Assembly: GCF_000497755.1 (NCBI RefSeq)
Contig: NZ_AYOD01000029.1
Coordinates: 1 to 64,000, forward strand
Source: Aliihoeflea sp. 2WW
GTDB lineage: Bacteria; Pseudomonadota; Alphaproteobacteria; Rhizobiales; Rhizobiaceae
Reading direction: 5' to 3'
DNA: 64,000 nucleotides
Both the position numbers and the translations under genes were made by a program. The notes under the pieces were generated by a model. It saw only the letters and a program-made list of their open reading frames with translations, was not told the DNA's origin and did no database searches. Positions 19,752 to 29,900 of the stretch are shown here, one piece after another (within the stretch, counting starts at the first letter, position 1; each line of letters begins with the position of its first letter).

Positions 19752-21140
19752 ATGCCGAATGCTTTCGCGTTCATGATGCTTGGAGTATGGCCGCTCGTCG
19801 TCATCGCGATGTTCCGCCGGATGCCGCTGGAGCGCGCGCTGATCTGGTCCGTTCTGGGCGGCTACCTGATCCTTCCGCCAGCCGTCGTCATCGACCTGCC
19901 TGCCCTGCCCGCTCTCGACAAGCACACGATCCCGTCGCTTGCGGCCGCCATGTGCCTGACCGTGATGGGGCGGCGGGTGCGGATTCTTCCGGCCACGATG
20001 CTCGGCAAAATCCTGGTTCTCATGATCCTGTTCAGCCCGATCGGGACGGTGCTGACCAATCGGGAGCCGGTGCTCTTCACGGTCGGCGGGCTGCCGGGCC
20101 TGACGCCATGGGACATCGTTTCGAGCGGCGCCTACCAGTTCATGATGCTGCTTCCCTTCCTGCTCGCACGGGACGTCCTTGCCGGACCCGCCGCGCAAAG
20201 GGAGATCGTCCGGGCGCTCCTGATCGGCGGGCTGATCTACTCGATACCGATGCTCTACGAAGTTCGGATGAGCCCGCAGCTCAACGTGAAGATCTATGGT
20301 TTCTTCCAGCACGGCTTCGACCAGACCTTCAGGTTCGGCGGATTCCGTCCCATCGTCTTCCTGCAGCACGGCCTGTGGGTCGCATTCTTCGCCGTGACCG
20401 CGCTGGCAGCGGCCGTTGCCGCCTTGCGGGCGGCCGATCCGCAGAACAGGATGCGCTATCTCTTCGCGACCATCTATCTCGCCATCGTGCTGATTTTCTG
20501 CCGCAGCCTCGGACCGCTCGTGCTGGCCGTCGCAATCGTGCCGCTGGTTTTCCTGGCGAGCCGGCGCACCCAATTGCGCGTGGCCGCCCTCCTGGCCGTT
20601 CTCGTGATCGCCTACCCGGTTCTGCGGGGTGCCAATCTCGTGCCTGTGGAAGCGATGCTGGAACAGGCGGCTCGCGTCGACGAACAAAGAATGCAGTCGC
20701 TGCAGTTCCGTTTCGACAACGAGGAAGCGCTTCTGGAGCGCGCGAAGGAGAAGCCCTATTTCGGCTGGGGTGCCTGGAACCGCAACATGATCCACGACGA
20801 CGCGACGGGCTTCCCCGTGTCCATTTCCGACGGTCTATGGATCATCGTCATCGGCATCGGCGGCTGGTTCGCGTTCATCGCCCAGTTCGGGCTGCTCGCA
20901 TCGCCGCTGCTCATGCTGAGGCGCAAGGTGCGTTCCCTGCCGGACATCACGGAAACACCCTATCTTGGTGCGCTTGCGTTGATGCTCGCCTTCAACATGA
21001 TCGATCTCATACCAAACGCCACCCTGACGCCTCTGACCTGGCTGCTGACGGGCGCGCTGCTGGGCTATGCCGAGAAACTGGCGCGTGTGCCCGCGCGCCA
21101 GATCACGCGCCAGCCGCAGATGGCCTCGCGGCCGGCATAG
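19752..21140 (+). CDS. Wzy/O-antigen-ligase-like polytopic membrane protein
   Basis: A 462-aa protein with about ten to twelve hydrophobic segments. A large hydrophilic loop (roughly residues 300-360) contains FRFDNEEALLERAKEKPYFG and WGAWNRN. The arrangement, and especially the R-x-x-x-x-E-x-L-x-x-A-x-x-x-P-x-x-G-x-G loop, matches the O-antigen ligase / Wzy polymerase superfamily. In this locus it is the only polymerase candidate, so I infer it joins lipid-linked repeat units in the periplasm. It could instead be a ligase or an acceptor-specific transferase. Confidence 0.7.
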   Translation: MPNAFAFMMLGVWPLVVIAMFRRMPLERALIWSVLGGYLILPPAVVIDLPALPALDKHTIPSLAAAMCLTVMGRRVRILPATMLGKILVLMILFSPIGTVLTNREPVLFTVGGLPGLTPWDIVSSGAYQFMMLLPFLLARDVLAGPAAQREIVRALLIGGLIYSIPMLYEVRMSPQLNVKIYGFFQHGFDQTFRFGGFRPIVFLQHGLWVAFFAVTALAAAVAALRAADPQNRMRYLFATIYLAIVLIFCRSLGPLVLAVAIVPLVFLASRRTQLRVAALLAVLVIAYPVLRGANLVPVEAMLEQAARVDEQRMQSLQFRFDNEEALLERAKEKPYFGWGAWNRNMIHDDATGFPVSISDGLWIIVIGIGGWFAFIAQFGLLASPLLMLRRKVRSLPDITETPYLGALALMLAFNMIDLIPNATLTPLTWLLTGALLGYAEKLARVPARQITRQPQMASRPA

Positions 21141-21173
21141 TGCCGACGCGCCTTCAGGCAAAGCCGTGATCGA

Positions 21174-22427
21174 TCAGGACCGCGCCGCCGCGAGGGAAGT
21201 GCGAATGACGCCCGCCAGTTGTGCCGCGGTCACGCGATAGTCGAACTTTCTGCAGGCAGTCTGCCGCGCCGCACGAGCCAGACGCTCGCGCTCGAGCGGA
21301 TCGGTGGCGAGTATCCGCGCGGCCCTTTCCAGCCCATCGACATCCTGTTGTGCGACGAGCAGTCCGTCCTTACCGTCCTCGATCATGTCGGCCGTGCCGC
21401 CGATGCGAGAACAGATCACCGGCAGCCCACACGCCATGGCCTCCATGACCGCGACCGGCGCCGCCTCGCCATAGCCGAAACTGCTCAGCACCAGAAAGTC
21501 GGATTCGCCAAGAAGCGCAAGGACGCGTTCTTCAGAGATTGCACCCAGCAACGTCACGCGATCGCCGAGGTTCAAGCGGCGAACGACCTCCTCTATCGAG
21601 GCGCGATACGATCCTTCGCCGGCAATCGTATAGCGCAGATCGATGCCGTCCGCGACAAGGCGCGCCATGGCTTCGAGGAAATACTCATGGCCCTTGGCCC
21701 GATTGAGGCGCGCCACGCTGACGGCACGGATCGCTGCATCCGGCACGGTGGTCTTCGACTCCAGAGGCCGAAATCGATCGATGTCGACGCCCATCGTTAT
21801 GACGGGCACGTCGCCGCGGCTGACCGTTGCCAGTTGCGTCGCGAGAGGTCTTGTGACGCAACTGGCGAATGCGGCGCGCTCAAGCTTGCGAGCATGGTCG
21901 GTCCCGTAAACCGACAAGTCTCCGTGCAGGGTCGCACTGTAAGCCGAGCCCCCGAGGATTTTGGCTATTGCCGCGATGTGGAGCGCATTCGCAAAGGAAT
22001 GGACGTGGACATGGGAGATGCCTTCGCTACGACAGAACTCGACAAGGTCCGCAGCCGAGGGGATCAACGCAATCGTGCGAAGCCGCTCGCGCGGCGAAGC
22101 CTCGGCGAGACTGAGCACGTAGCGAAGCGCTTCGAGGGTTCGCCGCGGCTGGGACAGCAATCGGCCAAGCGCGGCTCCCCACCTGGGTGGAAAGAGGTAT
22201 CGCGTCTCACTGATTGCCGCAGCCGCAAAGGAATGCGGCGAGCCATGCTTGGGCCGCCGTGTCGAGATCAGGCGCACATCGAGGCCATCAGCGCGCAATC
22301 CCTGCACTTCGCGCCAAAAGAAGGCGTGCGTCTGGGAGGGAAATTCCGGCACGAAATAGCCGAGCCTGAGGTCGCGTCTCGCCTTTCCCGCCAATGTCGA
22401 CCAGCGTGCTTGTACGAGATCGTCCAT
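21174..22427 (-). CDS. Glycosyltransferase family 4 (GT-B fold)
   Basis: A 417-aa GT-B retaining glycosyltransferase. The N-terminal LRLGYFVPEFPSQTHAFFWRE matches the WcaL/AmsK-like branch (exopolysaccharide glycosyltransferases). The C-terminal domain has the nucleotide-sugar E-x7-E motif in the region GEAAPVAVMEAMACGLPVI, then SRIGGTADMI. I use the ATG at 22427; the frame stays open to 22511 (28 more residues) and neither start has a clear ribosome-binding site. It is convergent with the Wzy-like gene. Sugar and linkage unknown. Confidence 0.85.
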   Translation of the reverse strand: MDDLVQARWSTLAGKARRDLRLGYFVPEFPSQTHAFFWREVQGLRADGLDVRLISTRRPKHGSPHSFAAAAISETRYLFPPRWGAALGRLLSQPRRTLEALRYVLSLAEASPRERLRTIALIPSAADLVEFCRSEGISHVHVHSFANALHIAAIAKILGGSAYSATLHGDLSVYGTDHARKLERAAFASCVTRPLATQLATVSRGDVPVITMGVDIDRFRPLESKTTVPDAAIRAVSVARLNRAKGHEYFLEAMARLVADGIDLRYTIAGEGSYRASIEEVVRRLNLGDRVTLLGAISEERVLALLGESDFLVLSSFGYGEAAPVAVMEAMACGLPVICSRIGGTADMIEDGKDGLLVAQQDVDGLERAARILATDPLERERLARAARQTACRKFDYRVTAAQLAGVIRTSLAAARS

Positions 22428-22586
22428 CGCCAACCCAATGATCGAACCCCGCTGAAAACCGGCGGGCAGGACGTTATTCCAGCCTGCCCCGCCACCGGAC
22501 GCAATATACAATAAGTGTTAGTTGCGGCGGCGAAGTTTTTGTGTCCGTCTTACTGGGTTTTCACGCGGGAAATTAGACCCAAGACC

Positions 22587-23897
22587 ATGTCATCGCGTCT
22601 CAAGCTGCTCGTCATTGCTGAAGCGGCCAATCCGGAATGGGTGAGCGTGCCGCTCGTGGGATGGTCCCTCTGCAAGGCGCTTCGCCAGGTTGCCGATGTC
22701 CACATCGTCACGCAGGTCAGGAACCGCGACGCTTTTCTGCGGGCAGGTCTTCTCGAAAACGTCGATTTCACGGCCATCGATTCCGAAGCCGTCGCCCGCC
22801 CGCTCTGGAAGATCGGCAGTCTGCTGCGGATGGGCGAGGGAAAGGGCTGGACGACGCTGCAGGCCTTCGCGGCATTGTCCTATCCCTATTTCGAGCACCT
22901 GGTCTGGCAATCTTTCGGCAAGGACATCAAAGCCGGCAGATATGATGTCGTGCATCGGGTGACGCCGTTGAGCCCGACGATTCCCAGCCCCCTCGCCCGG
23001 CGCTGCGCCCGAGCCGGTACGCCGTTCGTTCTGGGCCCGCTCAACGGTGGCGTGCCGTGGCCGAAGGGCTTCGACAGCGAGCGCCGACGCGAGCGCGAAG
23101 TGCTCTCCTACGTCCGCAGCCTCTACAAGCTGGCGCCCGGACGCAGCAGCACCCTTGCAAATTCCGCCGCCATCATTGTCGGCTCCAGGCATACCGAAAG
23201 CGAGATACCGCTCCGGTTCCGGGAAAAGTGCATCTACCTGCCGGAAAACGCGATCGACACGAACTGGGCGTCCTCGCCAAAGCCCCCTCTCTCGGTGCCG
23301 TTGCGAGGCTGTTTCATCGGAAGGATGGTGCCCTACAAGGGCCCCGATATCCTTCTCGAAGCTGCCATGCCGCTGCTCCTGGCCGGGCGTCTTCGCCTGG
23401 ACATGATCGGCGACGGTCCGTTGCTGAGCGGGTTGAAAAACTTGGTCATTCGCAATGGAGCATCGGATGCGGTGACATTTCACGGCTGGATGGCGCACGC
23501 CGATGTGCGGACGGTTGCCTCGCAATGTACGCTGTTCGCATTCCCGTCGATCCGTGAATTCGGCGGCGGCGCGGTCATGGAAGCGATGGCGCTGGGGCTT
23601 GCGCCTCTGATCGTCGACTATGCCGGCCCCGGCGAAATCGTCACCGACGAAACCGGCATCAAGGTGCCCATCGGCACCCGAAGGGAAATCGTCGAGCGGT
23701 TTCGATCCGAACTCGAACGTCTGGCGGAAAATCCCGATCTGGCTTCGACCATCGGGCTGAACGCGCGGGATCGGGTCCGAAGCCATTTCACCTGGGACCG
23801 AAAGGCCCGCCAGATTCTGCAAGTCTACGACTGGGTGCTCGGACGATCCACCAAACCGGACGATCTGTTGCCCGCCATGCAGCACGCGACGGACTGA
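22587..23897 (+). CDS. Glycosyltransferase family 4 (GT-B fold)
   Basis: A 436-aa GT-B glycosyltransferase. The N-terminal domain begins RLKLLVIAEAANPEW and includes PFVLGPLNGGVPWP. The C-terminal domain carries FIGRMVPYKGPDILLEA and the E-x7-E-type EFGGGAVMEAMALGL. The start at 22587 is chosen because the preceding 24 codons do not resemble protein. It is divergent from the GT4 gene at 21174-22427 and convergent with the polyketide synthase gene, whose stop lies 14 bases away. Likely adds one sugar of the repeat unit or glycosylates the polyketide product. Confidence 0.85.
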   Translation: MSSRLKLLVIAEAANPEWVSVPLVGWSLCKALRQVADVHIVTQVRNRDAFLRAGLLENVDFTAIDSEAVARPLWKIGSLLRMGEGKGWTTLQAFAALSYPYFEHLVWQSFGKDIKAGRYDVVHRVTPLSPTIPSPLARRCARAGTPFVLGPLNGGVPWPKGFDSERRREREVLSYVRSLYKLAPGRSSTLANSAAIIVGSRHTESEIPLRFREKCIYLPENAIDTNWASSPKPPLSVPLRGCFIGRMVPYKGPDILLEAAMPLLLAGRLRLDMIGDGPLLSGLKNLVIRNGASDAVTFHGWMAHADVRTVASQCTLFAFPSIREFGGGAVMEAMALGLAPLIVDYAGPGEIVTDETGIKVPIGTRREIVERFRSELERLAENPDLASTIGLNARDRVRSHFTWDRKARQILQVYDWVLGRSTKPDDLLPAMQHATD

Positions 23898-23911
23898 GCG
23901 GCGGGCAACGC

Positions 23912-26900
23912 CTATTCGGCGGCGATCGGCTGGTGGATCTGTGACCGGTCTTTCGAAAGTTCCGCACGCATACGGTCTGCGAGCACGCGCACGCACGGTT
24001 CGAGAACCATCGAATCGTGGTCGCCCGGCACTTCGGTCACCGCCAGATCCGGCACAAGGGGGCTCCAGCCATTATCGTCTCGGATGAGGTTGCGGCCGGA
24101 CTGCAACCGGCGTCCCCCGCTCAACGTGTAGTATACCGAGGGACGCGGCCGATAAAGAGCCACTGCGCCATCATAGGGGCCGGGCTCATATCTCTGGAGC
24201 GCACGATAAAAGGCTGCCTCGATGGAGCCGTTGTGGAAGTCTTGCGACGATGACGCGTGGTCGCCTTGCCCGGCCAATTGCCTTTGCTTGGCGGCCCAGT
24301 CGATCTTGTTGCCCACCCACTGTCGCACGAAGCCGAGGCCGTGGCGCCGGATGTCCTGGATCTTCATCGACGCGCGATCGCGCCGCGACAAGGCGGGTTG
24401 GGTCGGGAGGGGGGTGTCGAGCATGATGAGGCGCGCGACCTCCTCGCCCTCGGCGACGAGTTGCCCCGCCATCTCGTAGGCCGTTATGCCGCCGCCGGAA
24501 AAGCCGGCCAGGAGATAGGGTCCAGACGGTTGCACGGTCCGCATTTCCGCGATGTAGTCGCGGGCCATTTCCTCGAAGGTCTCGTGCGGCTCCGCGCCGC
24601 CGAAGAGGCCGCGTGCCTGCAACGCATAGACGGGCCGGTCGCGTCCGACATGCAGCGCGAGCTGGCGCAGGTTGAGGACATTGCCGAACATGCCGGCGCA
24701 GATGAAAAGCGGCGTCGCCGATCGCTGCTTGCCATCCACCCGTAGGGCAACGAGATGCGTCGCGCTGGTTGGAGGCGCCGCAGGTATCGGATGCGCCTCT
24801 CCGGCCTCCGCCACGCCATGCGTTGCCAGAAGCGCGGCACAGGCCGCGATCGTCGGCGCCTCGAACAGGACCGACATCGGCAGGTCGACGCCGAAGCGGT
24901 TGCGGATCATGCGGAACAGGCGCACCGCGATCAGCGAGTGGCCGCCGATGTCGAAGAAGCTGTCATGGATGCCGACGCGCTCGACGCCCAGCAATTCGCG
25001 CCAGAACGCTGCGAGCGTCGCTTCGATGTCGTTGCGCGGCGCGACATAGGCTTCGTCGAGTTCGGGGCGATCGAATAGATTCGCCTCGGCTTTCTGCGGC
25101 ACTGCCGGCTTTGCCGCCCGCTCGCGCAGGAGATCGAGATCGATCGAACTGACGATCGGCTGGACGACTTTGGCAGCCAGCGCGCGAACGAGCGCATCGA
25201 ACCCCTCGGCCGGTGTGATGCCGGCGCGAACCTGTGCCGCGAGCGGCGTTGCGGCAGCAGGCGCGACGTGTGTGCGCGCCGCCGGCTCGACCTTTTCGGC
25301 ATGGTCGGCAAAGCCGAGATCGCTGTCGAGCTTCTTGACCACGAAATCGTCGACCTCCAGCACAGCCACACCGTCCGCATCGACGATGGTGATGTCGAAG
25401 GCGGCGTAGCCTGCGCCGAGATCGGCACTGTCGGCAAGGCGCACGATGCTGGTGAATTTGCCCGGCAGGGGACGGCGGAGTGTCAGCGCGCCGTAGCTCG
25501 CCGGCGCCCAGAGCGTCTCGTCCGGATCGTAATCGGGGACGAGCTCCATCGCACATCCCGTCGCGATGTCGAGGAGGGCGGGATGCGCGATGCTGCCGGC
25601 CTCGAGATCATTTCGAAAGCGCGGCGCGAGTTCGATCTGCGCGATGGCCGCATCCGGCCCGAGCGCGAGACGGCGCAGGACGCCCCAGCGCGGCCCGAAG
25701 CTGACATGCCCCTCCTGGATTGCCCGAAGCGACGAGCCCTCGGAGGCAACGCGCCTGTCCGTGCATCGCCGCTCGAGTTCCACGATCGATATCGGTCGGC
25801 GCGATCCCCGCGGACGCGGATCGTAATGCGCTTCGGCATGCTTGCCGGACGCAAGGACGCTGACCTGAAAACCGTCGCCGGCCGGCCTGAACCCGACCCT
25901 CAGCGTGCGCGTCTCGCCGTCCGGCACGATCAGGGGTCGCAGGAAGACCAGATCGGTCAGGTGGCCGGTGGCCGGAAGCCCGTAGGCGACCGCGGCACGA
26001 AGGATGATGTCGACATAGGCGGTTCCGGGCAGGATGGGCTGGCCGGACGTCAGCCGGTGCTCGTCGAGCATCCAGTGCGAAGCCGGTGCGATGGACGTTT
26101 CGAGCCAGGCGATGCCCGCCTCGTCCTCGACCCAGCGCTCGAAAAACGGATCGTCGGGACGCTGCGCTAGGATCGTTTCGCCGGCGCGCTGGGGCGAGCC
26201 GGCGACGGCGCGGGCTGCCATGCCGACTTCGTTCCAGACCCCCCAATGCAGTGCGACTGTGCGCCGGTTGCCGTCGCCCGCGCGCGATTCGGCATAGGCG
26301 TTGAGATAGGCGTTGGCGGCGATGTAGTCGACCTGACCGGCCGGCGCCGTATCGGTGCTCGTCGATGAGAAGAGGACGACGAGATCGACCGGCTCGCGCG
26401 CCAGAACTTCGTCGAGGACGGCCGTGCCGTAGAGCTTCGGTGCGAGGACGCCGTCGATGCTCTCGCTCGTCTTCGCCTGCATCAGCGCGTCGTCGACGAC
26501 GCCTGCCGCGTGAAAAACGCCGTCGATGCGCCCGAACCTTTCCCTGGCGTTCCTGATGACCGAAGCCATCGCCTCCGGGTCGGCGACATCCGCCTTGAAA
26601 TAGGCAACCTGCGCGCCCCGTGTCTCGAGGTCTTCGATGGCATCGATCGCACGCCGGATGCGGTTGTCGCGCGGAAGGACACGCTTCCAGAGCGGCCACT
26701 CGGCGCGGGCGGGCAGCTCCGTGCGGCCGACGAGCGCGAGGCGCGCGTGAAGTTCGTCCGCGAGCGAACGGGCAAGGGCAAGCGACAGGTCGGCGAGGCC
26801 GCCGGTGAAGAGATAGACGCCGTCCTGCCGCAGGCCCGCCGCGCTCGCCAGAGCCGGCTTCAGCGGCAGCCGGGTCGTGCACTGCGTCCAGCGCCTGTCG

Positions 26901-29900
26901 CCGCGCCATGCCACCGCTTCGCTCGAAGGTTGGGCGAAAATTTCGTCCCAGAGCTGATCGTCGACGAGGGAGGCGACGGGCGCACGGCGGCGCCATGTCC
27001 GGCCTTGCTCGGCCCCTTCGGCGACGGCGAAGTCTACGACGCGAACAGACGAGCCCTCCAGTTCGCGCGGGATCACGAGGGCGGGGCCGAGAATGGTCGC
27101 CTTTTCGGGGAATGGAACCGGCTCGTCAGCGACACGCTGGAGCCCGTTTGTCGCGACCGTCAGATGCAGATCGTGTCCTTCGTCGGCATCGGTCATCGCC
27201 TGCGCGAGGTGCAGGAGGCTGTAGAAGCCGCATTCCTGATTGCGCTGGAAGAAGCTCGACCCCGGCCGGAACGATCGGCTTTGCGTCAAAAGCCAGAGAT
27301 GGACGATGCGCCTCGGAAAGTCGCCGCGCTCGCCAAGGGCGCTGACGAGCGCGTCATATCCGGCCCGCCCGTCTTCCGGGCACAGCACGAATTCGTCCCT
27401 GCCGCGAACCGCAAACGCATCGCCGAGCGCCACCGTTGCCACCGTGTGGCCGAGCCCCCGCAGCCTCGCTGCCAGCCTCTCGCCATGCCCGGCTTCGTCG
27501 AGGAAGACCAGCCATGAGGACGCGTCCTTCGCAGCATCTGGCGAACAGTCCGGAACGGAGCGCTTCCAGTCGCGCCTGTAGCCCCAATCCTCGATGTTCG
27601 CGATCTTCTCGAGCGGGAGATCGCGCCGCGTGCTGTCGACGACTTCGCGCGCGGGCTCGATGAAATAACGGCGGCGCTGGAACGGATAGGTCGGCAGGCT
27701 CACCCGGCGCGCGCCGGGTCGCGTCACCAGATCGGAAAGGTCCGGGTTCAGCCCGACGGCCCAGCTTCTTCCCAAAGCCGCGAGGAAATGGAGATGGTCG
27801 TCGCATTTGTCATCGGGATGCGGCAACGAATTGATGACGCGGTTGGCGTCGATCGTTCCCTGCCCTTTCGCAAGCGACGACATCGTCCGGCCGGGACCGA
27901 CCTCGACATAGATGCGCCGGTCATCGGCGGCGAGCGTCGACAGCCCTTTGGCGAATTCGACCGTCGCCCGCAGATGGGCGGTCCAGTAGGCAGGGTCGGT
28001 CGCGTCCGCAGCGGAAAGCGTCAGTCCGTCGCGGTTCGAAATGATCGGGATGGTAGGCGCACGAAGCGAAATTCCACGGAGATACGCCTCGAACGACGCA
28101 AGGATGCCGTCGAGCATCCGCGAATGGGCCGCGATGTCGATCGGCACGCGCGTCGCGTCGATGTTCTGCGCGGCAAGCAGATCGCCGAACCGCTGCAAAT
28201 CGGCATTGCGACCAGACACGACGCAAAGCTGCGGCGCGTTGACCGAGGCGAGGTCGAGTTCCGGCAAGATGAGATTTCGCACGGTCTCGGCATCGGCCGA
28301 CACCGACAGCATACCGCCGGGCTCGACCGTGTCGAACAGCCGGCCGCGCAGATGCACGAGCCCGACGGCATCCCGGTAGCTGAGGACGCCGGCGATGCAG
28401 GCGGCGGCATTCTCGCCCATCGAATGCCCGATCAGGGCCGACGGGCGAATGCCGCGCTGCATCCACAACCGCGCAAGCGCCACCTCGACGATCAGGATCG
28501 CCGGCAACTGGCGCGAGGGAAGCAGGAAACGCTGCCGGGCGTCATCGCGCGCCAGCGACCTTCCAAGCCAGATCTCGCGAATTTCGGCTGCCGCCTCTGC
28601 GGGCAGATAGCCAAGCCCCTCGTCCACATGCGCCCGGAAATCCGTATCGCGCTCGTAAAGATCGCGCGCCATGCCTGGATGCTGAGCACCTCCCCCCGGA
28701 AACAGAAACACGACTTCTCCCGCACCGTCGACGCGCCTGTGGGTGAAGCCGTGGCTGGCGTCGGACTGCGTCAGGGACTGCACGGCGTCATCGCGGTCGC
28801 GCACGGCGACGACGCGGCGATGCTCGAACTGCCGGCGGCCGGCATGAAGCGTGTGAACGGCATCACGAAGCGCCAGTCCCGGCTGCGAGGCGAGAGCTGC
28901 GCCGAGCCGCGCGACCATGTCGTCCAGTGCCTTCGGCTGCTTCGCCGACAGCGTGATCAGCATGGCCTTTTCGTCCGCTCGCTCGCCGTGCGGGTCGATC
29001 GGCCGATGCGGCGCTTCCTCGAGGATCATGTGCGCGTTGGTGCCCCCGACGCCCAGCGAATTGACCGCCGCACGCCGCGGCCGGCCGGCCATCGGCCAGG
29101 GTCGCAGGCTGGAATTGACGAAGAACGGGCTGGCGTCGAACGGGATGGCGGGGTTGGGCGCCTCGAAGCCGAGCGAGGGCGGGATTTCGCCGTGCTTCAG
29201 CGAAAGCGCGACCTTGATCAGGCTGACGACGCCGGCCGCCGTGTCGAGATGGCCGATATTGGACTTGACCGAGCCGACCGCGCAAAAACCCCGCCGATCG
29301 GTGTTCTGGCGAAAGGCCTGCGTCAGCGCCTCGATCTCGATCGGATCGCCGAGCGCGGTGCCGGTGCCGTGGCACTCGACATAGTCGATCGTCTCGGCGT
29401 CGATGCCGGCAAGCCCCTGTGCCTCGATGATGGCTTCGGCCTGGCCGTTGACGCTGGGCGCGAGATACCCGGCCTTGCCGGCGCCGTCATTATTGACGGC
29501 CGAGCCCTTGATGACGGCGTGGATGCGGTCGCCATCGGCAATGGCGTCGGCAAGGCGGCGCAGGACGATGACGCCTGCTCCGCTGCCGAAGACCGTGCCG
29601 GCAGCGCGATGGTCGAACGGCCGGCAATGCCCGTCCGGCGACAGGATTTCGCCTTCCTGGAAGAGATAGCCGCGCCGATGCGGGAACTCGATGGTGACGC
29701 CGCCGGCAAGCGCCATGTCGCACTCGCCCGAAATCAGGCTCTGGCAGGCATAATGCGCGGCGACCAGCGAGGTCGAACAGGCGGTCTGGACGTTGACGCT
29801 CGGCCCGCGCAGGTCGAAGGAGAAGGAGACGCGCGTCGCCAGGAAATCCTTGTCGTTGCCGTTGTGGCGCAGCAGGAACATGCCGACCTGCTCGACGAGC

